Assembly: GCA_029250225.1 (NCBI GenBank)
Contig: JAQWUY010000018.1
Span: 21,652 to 85,651 of the forward strand
Source: Alphaproteobacteria bacterium
GTDB lineage: Bacteria; Pseudomonadota; Alphaproteobacteria; JAQWUY01
Reading direction: 5' to 3'
Length of the DNA: 64,000 nt
In this document: piece after piece, positions 43,001 to 52,645 of the stretch
How positions within the stretch are numbered: the stretch's first letter is position 1
How the letters are laid out: every line of letters starts with the position of its first letter
Notes under the pieces: generated by a model
The model's database searches: none
Told to the model about the DNA's origin: nothing
What the model saw: the letters and a program-made list of their open reading frames with translations, nothing else
Made by a program: the position numbers and the translations under genes

Positions 43001-43805
43001 AAATAATAAAAATGAAATGAGAATAGCAAAAAAAATCGCGCGCTCAGGGGTTTGTTCTCGACGCGTAGCTGAAAAATATATCTTAGATAATATGGTAAAA
43101 TTAAACGGTAAATTAATTAATGACCCTGCTATTAATGTAAAAGATGACGATGTAATCACTATTAATGATGTAAAAATACCTGATGTGGAAAAAGCAAGAA
43201 TTTGGTTATACCATAAACCAAACGGTTATATCACAAGTAATCGTGATGAATTGGGAAGAAAAACTATATTTGATAACTTGCCAAGTGATATGCCCAGAGT
43301 TATAACCGTCGGTAGACTTGATTTAAATTCAGAAGGCTTATTATTATTGACTAATGATGGTGACCTTGCCCGTTCTCTTGAATTACCTGATAATGGTTGG
43401 AGGCGAACATACAAAGTTCGTTTGCACGGTAATATAATACAAAAAAAGCTTGATGAATTAAAAAAAGGTATAACAATTGACGGTATAAAATATGGTGAAA
43501 TTGAAGCAAAATTAATTACACCACAAACAGCAAGTAATGTATGGGTTGAAATAACTTTAACCGAGGGTAAAAATCGTGAAATTCGTCGCGTGATGGAACA
43601 TCTTGGTTATAAAGTAAGCCGTTTAATCAGAATATCTTACGGACCATTTAGCTTAGGTAATCTTGAAAAAGGTGCCGTAAGAGAATTAACAAATGGACAA
43701 ATTCGCCAAAAAATAATGGGTGAAAAACCTAAAAAATCTTGGGCAAAAGCAAAGCCTAAAAAAAACAGACCTAATTCTAGAAAAAGTAATAATCAAAAGA
43801 AATAA
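42993..43805 (+). CDS. rluB: RluB/RsuA-family rRNA pseudouridine synthase
   Basis: The 270-residue protein has an N-terminal S4 RNA-binding domain (RIAKKIARSGVCSRRVAEKYILDNMVKLNG) and the RsuA-type catalytic domain with the nucleophile Asp in GRLDLNSEGLLLLTNDGDLA. EGKNREIRRVMEHLGYKVSRLIRISYGPF comes later. The last 35 residues are a Lys/Pro/Asn-rich basic tail. I start at the ATG at 42993 that overlaps tadA by eight bases; the upstream TTG at 42972 inside tadA is unlikely. RluB modifies 23S rRNA, but RluE or RsuA specificity cannot be excluded. Confidence 0.92.
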   Translation: MTENNKNEMRIAKKIARSGVCSRRVAEKYILDNMVKLNGKLINDPAINVKDDDVITINDVKIPDVEKARIWLYHKPNGYITSNRDELGRKTIFDNLPSDMPRVITVGRLDLNSEGLLLLTNDGDLARSLELPDNGWRRTYKVRLHGNIIQKKLDELKKGITIDGIKYGEIEAKLITPQTASNVWVEITLTEGKNREIRRVMEHLGYKVSRLIRISYGPFSLGNLEKGAVRELTNGQIRQKIMGEKPKKSWAKAKPKKNRPNSRKSNNQKK

Positions 43806-43807
43806 AA

Positions 43808-45604
43808 TTATCTTTCAAAAAGTTTATCAATATCTTTGAGTGATAATTTTATATAAGTTGGGCGACCGTGGTTACATTGTCCCGATGATTGTGTTTGTTC
43901 CATTTGTCTTAATAACTCATTCATTTCGTGCTGATTTAACATACGGCCTGTGCGAACCGAACTATGGCAAGCAATAGTCGCACAAATACAATCAATTTTT
44001 TTATCTAGGGTTACGCTATCATCTAGCTCTATTATTTCATCGGCAATATCAGTAATTAATTTCTTTATGTTTGTTTCCCCTAGTAACGCAGGAGTTTCAC
44101 GAACATTAACTGCATCATCACCAAAACTATCAATAACAAGTCCTAGTTTTCTTAGTTTTTCAGAATATTCAAGTATAGCAGAAGTTTGTAATTGTGATAA
44201 TTCAATAACTTCGGGCAATAATAATATTTGTGTAGCAATATCTTGTTTATGGTAATATTTTAATTTTTCATACACTATTCTTTCGTGAGCAGCGTGGGCA
44301 TCGGTTATTATAAGTCCGTCACCTGTTTGTGAAATAATATAGTTTTTATGAATTTGTGTTTTTGCCACACCAAGTATATAATCGCAAAAATCATTTTCAT
44401 CTATTTCTTCAAACTTTTCATTTTTTGCCATCGGAGCAAATTGTTCTTTAACAAGTTCATTATAATCAGATATATTTTTTTGATTATTATAAAAATCTTT
44501 CAATTCACCATTAAAATTTGCAGACTTAGCATTGCTAAAATTAGACTGATTTTTTAACGAATTTGATAATATATCAATAGTTTTATTAGATAATGATGAT
44601 GAAGTTTTACAACCATTTTTTTCAATAGCCTTGCGAATACTCGATACAATCATCGCTCTTATTAATCCAGAATCCATAAAGCGTACTTCTGCTTTATTAG
44701 GGTGAACATTTACATCAGTAAATCTAGGTGGAGTTACAATGTAAATTGAAACCATTGGGTATCGGTTTGCTGGAACAACATCCATTACCCCAGCACGAAT
44801 TGCACCCAATATTTGTTTATCACGAATTGCTCTGCCATTAACAAACATAAATTGTTTTGTTGTATTATTATAATTTAATGTAGGTAGCGAAACATAACCA
44901 TATATTTTTATATCGTCTTTGATGTTTTCAATATACATTGAATTTTCTACAAAATTAGATCCTATAACATCGCTAATTCTTTTTAATTGAGCGTTTTCTC
45001 CTTCGCATTTATGCAAATGTAATCTTTTTTTACCATCATCAATAAATATAAATTCAATGCTGTAATGGGCAAGGCAAATTCGTTGTAAAATATCTAGTAT
45101 TGCCATTGATTCAGAACGATTACTTTTTAAAAACTTTAATCTAGCCGGTGTTGCGTAAAATAAATCTTTTATTTCAACTGTTGTGCCAACTTCCCCCGAA
45201 CTTGGTTTTACAGCTTCAACATTCCCATCATCAACACTAATAGACCAAGCATTTTCATCATTAAGGCTACGGCTTGTAATTGTCATTCGTGCAACTGAAC
45301 CTATGCTTGGTAAGGCTTCGCCCCTGAATCCCATAGTCGATATAAATGATAAATCATCATCAGGTAATTTTGATGTAGCGTGTCTTTGAACACACAGTTC
45401 CAAATCAGATTTCGACATACCACAACCATTATCAGAAACACAAATGAAATTTTTACCGCCATCGCGCACAACTACTTCTATTTTTGTGGCTCCTGAATCG
45501 ATAGAATTTTCAACGAGTTCTTTGATAGCACCGCTTGGCCTGTCGATTACTTCACCAGCCGAAATACGATTGACTAAATTATTAGGTAATAAACGAATAG
45601 ACAT
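43808..45604 (-). CDS. mutL: DNA mismatch repair protein MutL
   Basis: The 598-residue GHKL ATPase couples mismatch recognition to strand incision. The N-terminal ATPase shows ELVENSIDSGATKIEV, SDNGCGM, STMGFRGEALPSI and GTTVEIKDLFYATPARLKFL. In the C-terminal domain DAHAAHERIVYE corresponds to the DQHA(x2)E(x4)E endonuclease motif with Gln replaced by Ala, and QCNHGRPT resembles the CPHGRP metal-binding motif. This suggests an incising MutL of the type found in bacteria without MutH. The linker (about 330-400) is Asn- and Ser-rich. It starts directly after the pgi stop. Confidence 0.96.
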   Translation of the reverse strand: MSIRLLPNNLVNRISAGEVIDRPSGAIKELVENSIDSGATKIEVVVRDGGKNFICVSDNGCGMSKSDLELCVQRHATSKLPDDDLSFISTMGFRGEALPSIGSVARMTITSRSLNDENAWSISVDDGNVEAVKPSSGEVGTTVEIKDLFYATPARLKFLKSNRSESMAILDILQRICLAHYSIEFIFIDDGKKRLHLHKCEGENAQLKRISDVIGSNFVENSMYIENIKDDIKIYGYVSLPTLNYNNTTKQFMFVNGRAIRDKQILGAIRAGVMDVVPANRYPMVSIYIVTPPRFTDVNVHPNKAEVRFMDSGLIRAMIVSSIRKAIEKNGCKTSSSLSNKTIDILSNSLKNQSNFSNAKSANFNGELKDFYNNQKNISDYNELVKEQFAPMAKNEKFEEIDENDFCDYILGVAKTQIHKNYIISQTGDGLIITDAHAAHERIVYEKLKYYHKQDIATQILLLPEVIELSQLQTSAILEYSEKLRKLGLVIDSFGDDAVNVRETPALLGETNIKKLITDIADEIIELDDSVTLDKKIDCICATIACHSSVRTGRMLNQHEMNELLRQMEQTQSSGQCNHGRPTYIKLSLKDIDKLFER

Positions 45605-46930
45605 TTATGTTTTTGCCTTTGTCATCAAATCACGAGCGATTTTTTTTCCTTTTTCAACAGCTGGCTGATCAAAAGGATTTACATCTAATAAATATGCAGA
45701 AAATACAGTTTCTAAAATATAGTGCATCATTAATGCTCCCATATTTGAAACTTCTGTATCAAGCATTGAAATTAATCTTGTTGGACAACCACTTTTATAC
45801 AAGCTTTGATATGTTGCGATACAAGATGCATTTGTTAAATCAATTAAAGAAGAACCACGAATGTATTCCATATCCATACAATCAAGATATTCATCATTTA
45901 TTTTTACCGTTTGTACATCTTGTTCAGTGCGTAATATGGTAAAAAATTTATCCCTAGGCCCATCAACCCATAATTGTAATTGACTGTGTTGATCAACAGG
46001 TCCAATAGCATAAGTTGGTGAAGAACCTTTGCCGTCCTTACCTAGACTTTCAGCCCATAATTGACGATACCACCTTGACAATGAACCGAGCCTATCAGAA
46101 TAAGCAAGTAAAACAGAATTATTAATATTTTTTTCCATTAAACCAACTTGTATAGCTGAACCAATAGCAGGAGCAACTGAATAAATATCATTATTTAAAG
46201 CATCATCAAGTATATCTTTTGCACCAATTCTAAATTCATTAGCAGAAAGTCCAACAATCATCGCAGGTAATAATCCAACAACAGAAAAAACACTATAACG
46301 GCCACTTATATTTGGATCTTGATCAATTATACGAATATTATGTGTTTTACCTAATCTACGAAGCGGGCTATCACCTGATTGGCAAACAATAGTTATTCTA
46401 TCTCTTAAATTTTCACTACCAACAGCTTTTCGTAAATTTGGAACTATACTTAAAAATTGCATTATAGTTTCAACAGTTGCACCTGATTTTGAAATAACAA
46501 TACAACCGGCATTACTAAAATTTATTTTTGAGAAAACTTTCTGATAAGTATAAGGAGCAATATTTGTAATTATGTGTAATTTAGGATAACCAATACCTTT
46601 GGTAATTTTCGATATTTGATTTAATGCCTCTGCACCCAAGGAAGATCCACCAGTTCCGAATACTATTACATCATCGAATTTACGATATTCTTGTGTTATT
46701 TCTTGTAATTCTTGGATATCGTCAGTTTCATCTATTATATTTAAATATCTAGCACCTGATTCTTTATCTGATTTTAATTTTTTTTGACCTTTTTTAAGTC
46801 TTTCCATTAAAAAATCAAATTTATCTTTGTCAATTCCAAACTTACCAATATTATCTGAAAAGCAATTAGAGTATTCTTGGCTATAATATTTATTAGTATT
46901 TTTTAAATCAACATTTTTATTTTTAATCAT
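45605..46930 (-). CDS. pgi: Glucose-6-phosphate isomerase
   Basis: This enzyme interconverts glucose-6-phosphate and fructose-6-phosphate. At 441 residues it is shorter than the 550-residue E. coli enzyme and fits the compact alphaproteobacterial group. The sugar-binding motifs are VIVFGTGGSSLGAEAL and GCIVISKSGATVETI, with FSVVGLLPAMIVGLS and the C-terminal FDQPAVEKGKKIARDL. The ATG overlaps the end of the DUF3035 gene by eight bases, and mutL follows without a gap, so mutL, pgi and the lipoprotein gene are likely one unit. Confidence 0.95.
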   Translation of the reverse strand: MIKNKNVDLKNTNKYYSQEYSNCFSDNIGKFGIDKDKFDFLMERLKKGQKKLKSDKESGARYLNIIDETDDIQELQEITQEYRKFDDVIVFGTGGSSLGAEALNQISKITKGIGYPKLHIITNIAPYTYQKVFSKINFSNAGCIVISKSGATVETIMQFLSIVPNLRKAVGSENLRDRITIVCQSGDSPLRRLGKTHNIRIIDQDPNISGRYSVFSVVGLLPAMIVGLSANEFRIGAKDILDDALNNDIYSVAPAIGSAIQVGLMEKNINNSVLLAYSDRLGSLSRWYRQLWAESLGKDGKGSSPTYAIGPVDQHSQLQLWVDGPRDKFFTILRTEQDVQTVKINDEYLDCMDMEYIRGSSLIDLTNASCIATYQSLYKSGCPTRLISMLDTEVSNMGALMMHYILETVFSAYLLDVNPFDQPAVEKGKKIARDLMTKAKT

Positions 46931-47372
46931 TAAATAATTCGTCTACACCAGACCTAGTATTATTAACTTTAATGCTAGGTGTTCTGCCTTCTAATATAGA
47001 CCTTCCCTGTTCAAGATTTTGTTTAATACGAATTCTTTCTTTTTTAATGTTAACAACAACATTTGAATCGCCAAGATTATTAATCTGATTAATTATATCT
47101 TTATCAGCTTTTCTAATTTTAAATTTTTCTAGTATGTCGATATCTAACCCGCTATTTTTAGGAGTGTTAGCACTTGAAATAATTTCACGAGAAGATTTAT
47201 AACCTAAGTAATTATCTTTTGAACCAGGTTCTACTAATTCTAGTTTTTTAGGGATAACTAATTTATTGTATTTTAAAACTGATAATTCACTAGGGCTATT
47301 TCGTTTTCCAGAACAAGCTGAAACAACTAATGACATAGATAATAATAATAATATATTTTTTGTTAACTTCAT
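46923..47372 (-). CDS. DUF3035-like lipoprotein
   Basis: The 149-residue lipoprotein has signal MKLTKNILLLLSMSLVVSAC, with the lipobox LVVSAC and Cys at 20. The mature part is disordered-looking, with RNSPSELSVLKYNKLVIPKKLELVEPG, the characteristic (D/S)EF-type proline motif of DUF3035 in a diverged form. Its place next to lspA is the normal location of DUF3035 genes in alphaproteobacteria. The function is unknown. Confidence 0.75.
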   Translation of the reverse strand: MKLTKNILLLLSMSLVVSACSGKRNSPSELSVLKYNKLVIPKKLELVEPGSKDNYLGYKSSREIISSANTPKNSGLDIDILEKFKIRKADKDIINQINNLGDSNVVVNIKKERIRIKQNLEQGRSILEGRTPSIKVNNTRSGVDELFND

Positions 47373-47411
47373 AATAAACTTTCCGTATCATTCATAATTT
47401 TTTAAGACATA

Positions 47412-47894
47412 TTATACTTTTTTATTTTTTTTAGCAAATATATCTTCAAATAAAATCAATATTACCCCGATAAATATAAATGTGTCAGCACTATTAAATG
47501 TTGGGAAAGAGTATTCTGCGTAAGAAACCTTAATAAAATCAATAACTCCACCTATATTAATTCGATCATAGATATTACCGATTGCCCCACCAATTAAAAT
47601 TGATATTCCAACAGAAGAAATTATATCTTTATTTCTTTTTAACCAAAATATTAAAATAATAACTAGTATTGATGAAATAAATAAAATTGGTAATTGATTA
47701 TCATTACCAAACATTGAAAAACTAATGCCTTTATTCAAAGCATATTGAAATTTGATGTTAAAATCGCCAATTCTAAATATTTCAGTTCCAAAAACATTTT
47801 TGTAAAGTGTATCTCGTACCCAATATTTAACAAATTGATCTATCATAAAAAAGATTGTAGATAAAATTATAAAAAAATAAAATCTCATACGCAT
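47412..47894 (-). CDS. lspA: Lipoprotein signal peptidase
   Basis: This aspartic peptidase of the inner membrane cleaves prolipoprotein signal peptides. The 160-residue protein has four membrane helices and both catalytic Asp regions, GGAIGNIYDRI and SFPTFNSADTFIFIG. I start at the ATG at 47894 because GGAGGA lies five bases upstream, inside the end of ribF; an upstream in-frame codon at 47909 is less likely. It and ribF are therefore closely coupled. Confidence 0.95.
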   Translation of the reverse strand: MRMRFYFFIILSTIFFMIDQFVKYWVRDTLYKNVFGTEIFRIGDFNIKFQYALNKGISFSMFGNDNQLPILFISSILVIILIFWLKRNKDIISSVGISILIGGAIGNIYDRINIGGVIDFIKVSYAEYSFPTFNSADTFIFIGVILILFEDIFAKKNKKV

Positions 47895-47895
47895 A

Positions 47896-48846
47896 TTATC
47901 CTCCGGCAAATCTTAGTTTATGAATTTGTTTTGCAAAATAACAATCCTTAGCAATATGTTTCTTTAATTCATCAAGATTTTCAAATTTTTGTTCTGCTCT
48001 GATATATTCAATAAATGCAACACGAACTTGTTTGCCATATATGTTTTGATCGAAATCAAATAAATGAACTTCCAAAACTTCTTTATTATCTCTTATCGTT
48101 GGACGAATGCCAAAATTAGCAATCCCTGAAAACCATTTATCTTGTTCAATAATATATAAATTAACCGCATAAACACCGTACTTAGGACGAATAATATCTT
48201 GTTCAAATTCTATATTGGCAGTTGGGAAACCTATCTTGCCACCTAATTGTTGTCCTTTAATAACAGTTGAGTTTATTTCAAACGGTCGCCCCAATTGTGC
48301 TGCTGCTTTTTGCATTGAACCATTTTTAATAAATTTTCTTATGTTAGTAGAAGAAAAAATAACGCCTTCGCTATCTGATTTTGCTTCCGCTATAAATGTT
48401 TTAAAGTTAGTTTGTTGTCTCAACAAATTAGTATCACCGGTTCTATTCTTACCAAATTTGAAATCATAGCCAACTATAACAGTATTTACATTTAGTTTAT
48501 TAATTAAAACATCACCTATAAATTCATTTGCTGAAAGATTTTTAATATCATTGAAATCAATAGCTATAATAGCTTTAATGCCTAGGGCTTTTAAATATAA
48601 AGATTTAGTTTCTAATGAAGTTATTAAAAACGGAGTTTTGTCTGAATCAAAATAAAGCCTAGGGTGACGAATAAATGTAAAAACAACAAGCGGTTTTTTA
48701 TTATCATTAGCAATATTTTTTGCCTGATTAATAAGCATTTGATGTCCGCGGTGAACACCATCAAAATTACCGAGAATAGCTACGCAATCTTGAAATTTAT
48801 TTGGTATTTTATTTAAATCTTTATATATAAAACTTTTATCTAGCAT
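47896..48846 (-). CDS. ribF: Bifunctional riboflavin kinase / FAD synthetase
   Basis: This enzyme makes FMN and FAD from riboflavin. Its 316 residues contain the FAD synthetase domain (VAILGNFDGVHRGHQMLINQA, PLVVFTFIRHPRLYF, VGYDFKFGKNRTGD, FSSTNIRKFI) followed by the kinase domain (GRPFEINSTVIKGQQLGGKIGFPTANIEF, GVYAVNLYI, EVHLFDFDQNIYGKQVRVAFIEYIR). Both domains are complete. It precedes lspA, in the alphaproteobacterial ribF-(ileS)-lspA order without ileS. Confidence 0.97.
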   Translation of the reverse strand: MLDKSFIYKDLNKIPNKFQDCVAILGNFDGVHRGHQMLINQAKNIANDNKKPLVVFTFIRHPRLYFDSDKTPFLITSLETKSLYLKALGIKAIIAIDFNDIKNLSANEFIGDVLINKLNVNTVIVGYDFKFGKNRTGDTNLLRQQTNFKTFIAEAKSDSEGVIFSSTNIRKFIKNGSMQKAAAQLGRPFEINSTVIKGQQLGGKIGFPTANIEFEQDIIRPKYGVYAVNLYIIEQDKWFSGIANFGIRPTIRDNKEVLEVHLFDFDQNIYGKQVRVAFIEYIRAEQKFENLDELKKHIAKDCYFAKQIHKLRFAGG

Positions 48847-48891
48847 AATAGATAATATTATATAAGATTTATAATAAAAAATCTATTCGAA

Positions 48892-50769
48892 TTATTTTAT
48901 ATTTTCTTTGTAACCATCAACAAATTGCTTTAATATCTTAATTATTTCCTTGTCATTATTATTATCACAAGCTTTTTTTAAATCTTTAAGTACAATGTTT
49001 AATTGAGATTGTTTAATTGTTTTTTCACTAGCTCGCATAATTCGTTTGTGTTCAGTTTTTGCAATATCATCACCTAACACTAATTCTTCATAAAGTTTTT
49101 CACCAGAACGCAAACCTGTAAATTTAATTTCAATATCCTTGTACGGTTCAAAACCAGCTAATTCAATCATTTTTTCTGCTAAACTTAATATCTTTACACT
49201 AGAACCCATATCCAAAACAAATACATCGGCTTTTGTCGTCATTGCACCGGCTTGGATAACTAAATTAACCGCTTCTGGTATTGTCATAAAAAATCTTGTT
49301 ACTTTTTTATCTGTCACGGTAACAGGCCCGCCATTTTTAATTTGCTGACGAAACTTTGGAATAACTGAACCCGAAGAATCAAGAACATTACCAAATCTCA
49401 CGATAGAAAACTTAATATCATCATTTAGGTTATTAGCTATTGACTTTACAACCATTTCAGCCATTCGCTTAGAAGCCCCCATAACATTTGTTGGACGAAC
49501 CGCCTTGTCTGTTGAAATTAATACAAAGTTTTTAACTCCTGTTTTAACTGCACAAGAAACCGTACTGTGTGTACCAAAAATATTATTTAATACACCTGAT
49601 TGTTTGTTTGATTCTACAATAGATACATGTTTATAAGCTGCGGCGTGATACAAGGTATCAACACTATGCAAACGCATAGTTTTTTCCAGTAATTTTTCAT
49701 TTAAAACATTACCTAAAACAGATATAATTTCAATTTCTTTATCGTCGATAATTTTTTTAAGAGTATTTTCAATATTGTATAAAGCATATTCATTTAATTC
49801 AAATACAATTATTTTCTTGGGTTTATAATTAGAAACACTTTTACAAATTTCAGAACCAATCGAACCGCCCGCACCTGTAACCATTACAGAACAATTTTTA
49901 ATATTTTTCTCCATTAAATCCTTTTTAGGTGCAATTTCATCACGACCTAACAAATCTATTACATCGATTTCACGAATTTGTGATACTGTCGCTTTACCAC
50001 TTATTATGTCAGCTGTACTAGGTAAGGTTTTAACCAAAACAGGAAATTTTTCTAGTTGTTTAACAATTTTTTTTCTATCACTATTTGAAATTGAAGGCAT
50101 TGCCATTAATATATATCTAATATCTGAAAAATCAATTAATGTATTAATACGAGAAAATGAATAAACCCTAACACCTGAAATTGACGAACCTTGTAATGAT
50201 TTATTATCATCTATAAATCCTTTTACTTGATATTCATTTCCCCTATTTAAACTATTTAACAATTGTCGACCCGCTGTGCCAGCACCGTAAATTAAAACAT
50301 TACTAGCATTTAAAGACTTGGTAAGACTTCCAGATACGGGATCATATTTTGCAAGCATAGATGAAATTAAAAAGCGAATACCTAAAATAACCGTTGTTGC
50401 GGTAAATCCGTAAATTAATATTACTGAACGAGGAACAGATAATCGCAATAGTAAAACAGCCGTACCCCACGCAAATACAGCGAATCCAACCCCAATAACA
50501 ATTTTCCATATTTCGCGTAAACCAATAGACCTTAGTACAAAATTGTAAACACCCATAATCCATAATGATATAAGCATTATGGTTGGAGCAATAATAAATG
50601 ATGAAACTAAAACATCACTCATCGATTCAATCAATCCATTTATATATCTTAATGCAAAAGATAAATAGCAAGCAAAAGATGCAACTACCCAATCAAGAAT
50701 AACAATAACAATTTTTTTAAATCTACGATTTGAATTTGAATTTAATAATGTTTTAAATATTTTCTTCAT
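48892..50769 (-). CDS. UDP-GlcNAc 4,6-dehydratase-like polysaccharide protein (PglF/WbpM/CapD family)
   Basis: The 625-residue membrane enzyme modifies nucleotide sugars, for example UDP-GlcNAc to a 4-keto-6-deoxy sugar, for O-antigen, capsule or protein glycans. Four N-terminal membrane helices (about 20-140) are followed by a Rossmann-like domain (VLIYGAGTAGRQLLNSL), then the extended SDR domain with VTGAGGSIGSEICKS. The SDR Tyr is Met here (STDKAVRPTNVMGASKRMAE), a substitution already known for this dehydratase family. It is transcribed alone, about 11 kb from the sugar transferase and GT genes of the right edge, and probably serves the same surface glycan. Confidence 0.92.
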   Translation of the reverse strand: MKKIFKTLLNSNSNRRFKKIVIVILDWVVASFACYLSFALRYINGLIESMSDVLVSSFIIAPTIMLISLWIMGVYNFVLRSIGLREIWKIVIGVGFAVFAWGTAVLLLRLSVPRSVILIYGFTATTVILGIRFLISSMLAKYDPVSGSLTKSLNASNVLIYGAGTAGRQLLNSLNRGNEYQVKGFIDDNKSLQGSSISGVRVYSFSRINTLIDFSDIRYILMAMPSISNSDRKKIVKQLEKFPVLVKTLPSTADIISGKATVSQIREIDVIDLLGRDEIAPKKDLMEKNIKNCSVMVTGAGGSIGSEICKSVSNYKPKKIIVFELNEYALYNIENTLKKIIDDKEIEIISVLGNVLNEKLLEKTMRLHSVDTLYHAAAYKHVSIVESNKQSGVLNNIFGTHSTVSCAVKTGVKNFVLISTDKAVRPTNVMGASKRMAEMVVKSIANNLNDDIKFSIVRFGNVLDSSGSVIPKFRQQIKNGGPVTVTDKKVTRFFMTIPEAVNLVIQAGAMTTKADVFVLDMGSSVKILSLAEKMIELAGFEPYKDIEIKFTGLRSGEKLYEELVLGDDIAKTEHKRIMRASEKTIKQSQLNIVLKDLKKACDNNNDKEIIKILKQFVDGYKENIK

Positions 50770-50861
50770 ATTATTTAATATATATTAAAACAATTGTAAT
50801 TAAAACGAAATCTTAGAATTTATAATAATAAAATATTGCAATATTCAAGCAAAACTAATAT

Positions 50862-51527
50862 ATGTTTTGTATGTATTTGAAAAAACTAGATATTAATATT
50901 GGTAATATAGAATGGCTTGAAACAAAAAATCTTGCCAATTACGAAGACTGCGTAAAATTTATGGAAAAACGCGCTATCGGAATTCGTCAAAATAACGAAC
51001 AAGAATGCGTATGGTTAGTGCAACATACCCCACTTTACACAGGTGGAACATCAGCACTACAACAAGACTTATTAAGTAATGAATTTCCCGTTTATAAATC
51101 AGGTAGAGGCGGACAATATACATATCACGGGCCTGGTCAACGAACTGTTTATGTTATGCTAGACTTGGAAAAAAGAGGCTTAGGAATTAAAAAATTTATA
51201 TGTAATTTAGAGCAATGGATAATAAATACCTTAGCAGATTTTGATGTTATCGGTGAAAGGCGTGACGGTAGAGTTGGAATTTGGGTTGTAAACAAAGATG
51301 GCTCAGAAGACAAAATATGTGCAATCGGTGTAAGAATAAAAAAATGGGTCTCGTATCACGGTATCGCATTTAATATAAATCCCGACCTATCACATTATAA
51401 AGGTATTGTACCGTGCGGTATAAATGATAATAATTTAAGTGTTACATCACTTGAAAAACTAGGAATTAATGCAACTATGCAAGATTTTGATGATGCATTA
51501 ATAAGAAATTTTACCAAGATTTTTTAA
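50862..51527 (+). CDS. lipB: Octanoyl-ACP transferase LipB
   Basis: LipB moves octanoyl from ACP to lipoyl domains in lipoate synthesis. The 221-residue protein has VWLVQHTPLYTGGTSA, the substrate-binding RGGQYTYHGPGQRTVYVMLDL, the invariant Lys with ICAIGVRIKKWVSYHGIAFNI and the nucleophile Cys in GIVPCGI. The start could be the ATG at 50862 or the ATG nine bases later. It is convergent with dksA. Confidence 0.95.
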   Translation: MFCMYLKKLDINIGNIEWLETKNLANYEDCVKFMEKRAIGIRQNNEQECVWLVQHTPLYTGGTSALQQDLLSNEFPVYKSGRGGQYTYHGPGQRTVYVMLDLEKRGLGIKKFICNLEQWIINTLADFDVIGERRDGRVGIWVVNKDGSEDKICAIGVRIKKWVSYHGIAFNINPDLSHYKGIVPCGINDNNLSVTSLEKLGINATMQDFDDALIRNFTKIF

Positions 51528-51551
51528 ATTTTGAATGATAAAAGTTTTTAT

Positions 51552-52016
51552 CTATTCGCGTTCATCTTTGCGAGTTTTTTCGCTTCTTTCGTATTCTTCT
51601 TGTGCTTGGACTGTCATATTAGCTATCGGACGAGCTTCTAATCTTTCAAGAGGTATTGGATTACCAGTTATTTCACAATAACCATATTCACCAGTTTCAA
51701 TATTTTGTAATGCTTCATCAATTTTTGCAATAAGTTTACGATACCTATCCCTAGTACGAAGCTCAAATGAATGTTCTGTTTCTAATGAAGCGCGATCATT
51801 TAAATCTGCACTGTTAAGGCTATCTTGTTTCAGATATTCAATAGTCCCTGTACTTTCAAGAATCAATTCTTTTTTCCAGCGAAGTAATTTTTGTCTGAAA
51901 TATTCTAATTGCTTCCCAGACATAAATTCTTCTTTTTTACTGGGTCTATAATCTGGTTGAAGTAAGCTTTGTGCTATTGCTTCGTCCAGCTCTTTTAATT
52001 CTTTGCTTGATTTCAT
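51552..52016 (-). CDS. dksA: RNA polymerase-binding protein DksA
   Basis: DksA enters the secondary channel of RNA polymerase and, with ppGpp, adjusts transcription. The 154-residue protein has a long coiled coil (LEYFRQKLLRWKKELILESTGTIEYLKQDSL) with the acidic DLNDRAS tip, then the zinc-finger region YGYCEITGNPIPLERLEARPIANMTVQAQEEYE. Only one of the four Cys is kept, as in other alphaproteobacterial DksA proteins. I prefer the ATG at 52016; the TTG at 52028 is in frame. The 200-bp gap upstream to rnhA is A/T-rich, with no clear feature. Confidence 0.93.
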   Translation of the reverse strand: MKSSKELKELDEAIAQSLLQPDYRPSKKEEFMSGKQLEYFRQKLLRWKKELILESTGTIEYLKQDSLNSADLNDRASLETEHSFELRTRDRYRKLIAKIDEALQNIETGEYGYCEITGNPIPLERLEARPIANMTVQAQEEYERSEKTRKDERE

Positions 52017-52216
52017 AATAATCACCAATAAAATTAATACTACTTTAAAGGATATTACTACAATAATGAAAATATCTCAACAAAAATAAAAATACCTATT
52101 AAAAATAGTAATTTTATAATTATTTATACTTAATTTTTTAAACTTTTATTCAAAATATAAAATCATAATTTTATATGTATTAAATTTAAAATAATACAAC
52201 CTTTTGTTGTTTTTTG

Positions 52217-52645
52217 TTATTTATTTTTGTGCTTAGCTATTTCATCAGTTGCTAGTTTGTCGCATCGTTCATTTTCAGGATGTCCAGAGTGTCCTTTAAC
52301 CCAATGCCACTCAATACTATGTTTTTGTGCAACTTCATCTAGCTCTTTCCATAAATCTGTGTTTTTAACATTTTTCCAATTTTTCAATTTCCAATTGTCA
52401 ATCCACTCTGTGATACCTTTTTGCACATATACACTATCCGTTGTAACTACAACTTTGCTAGGTCGTTTTAAATTCTTTAATGCAACAATAGTTGCGGTTA
52501 ATTCCATTCGATTGTTTGTGGTATCTTTCTCAAAACCTGATAATTCTTTTTCTACGCCTTTATAACGCAAGATAGCCCCCCAGCCACCTTTACCCGGATT
52601 TCCGGAACAAGCCCCATCTGTAAATATTTCAACTATATTATCCAT
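52217..52645 (-). CDS. rnhA: Ribonuclease HI
   Basis: This enzyme removes RNA from RNA-DNA hybrids. The 142-residue protein has the four catalytic acids: D10 in [13 protein letters not shown]48 in NRMELTA, D70 in VVTTDSVYV and the Asp in [12 protein letters not shown], with GHSGHPENE preceding the last. Its ATG overlaps the thrB stop (TAATG). The order ispH-thrB-rnhA is a regular alphaproteobacterial cluster. Confidence 0.97.
   Translation of the reverse strand: MDNIVEIFTDGACSGNPGKGGWGAILRYKGVEKELSGFEKDTTNNRMELTATIVALKNLKRPSKVVVTTDSVYVQKGITEWIDNWKLKNWKNVKNTDLWKELDEVAQKHSIEWHWVKGHSGHPENERCDKLATDEIAKHKNK

Noticed and set aside
48892..50769. Missing catalytic Tyr of the SDR domain as a sign of an inactive enzyme
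   Set aside because: Met at this position is normal for the WbpM/PglF dehydratase family, so it is not evidence of decay.
51528..51551. GATAAA/TTTATC hairpin between lipB and dksA as a terminator
   Set aside because: Only a weak A/T stem, which in this base composition is expected by chance.
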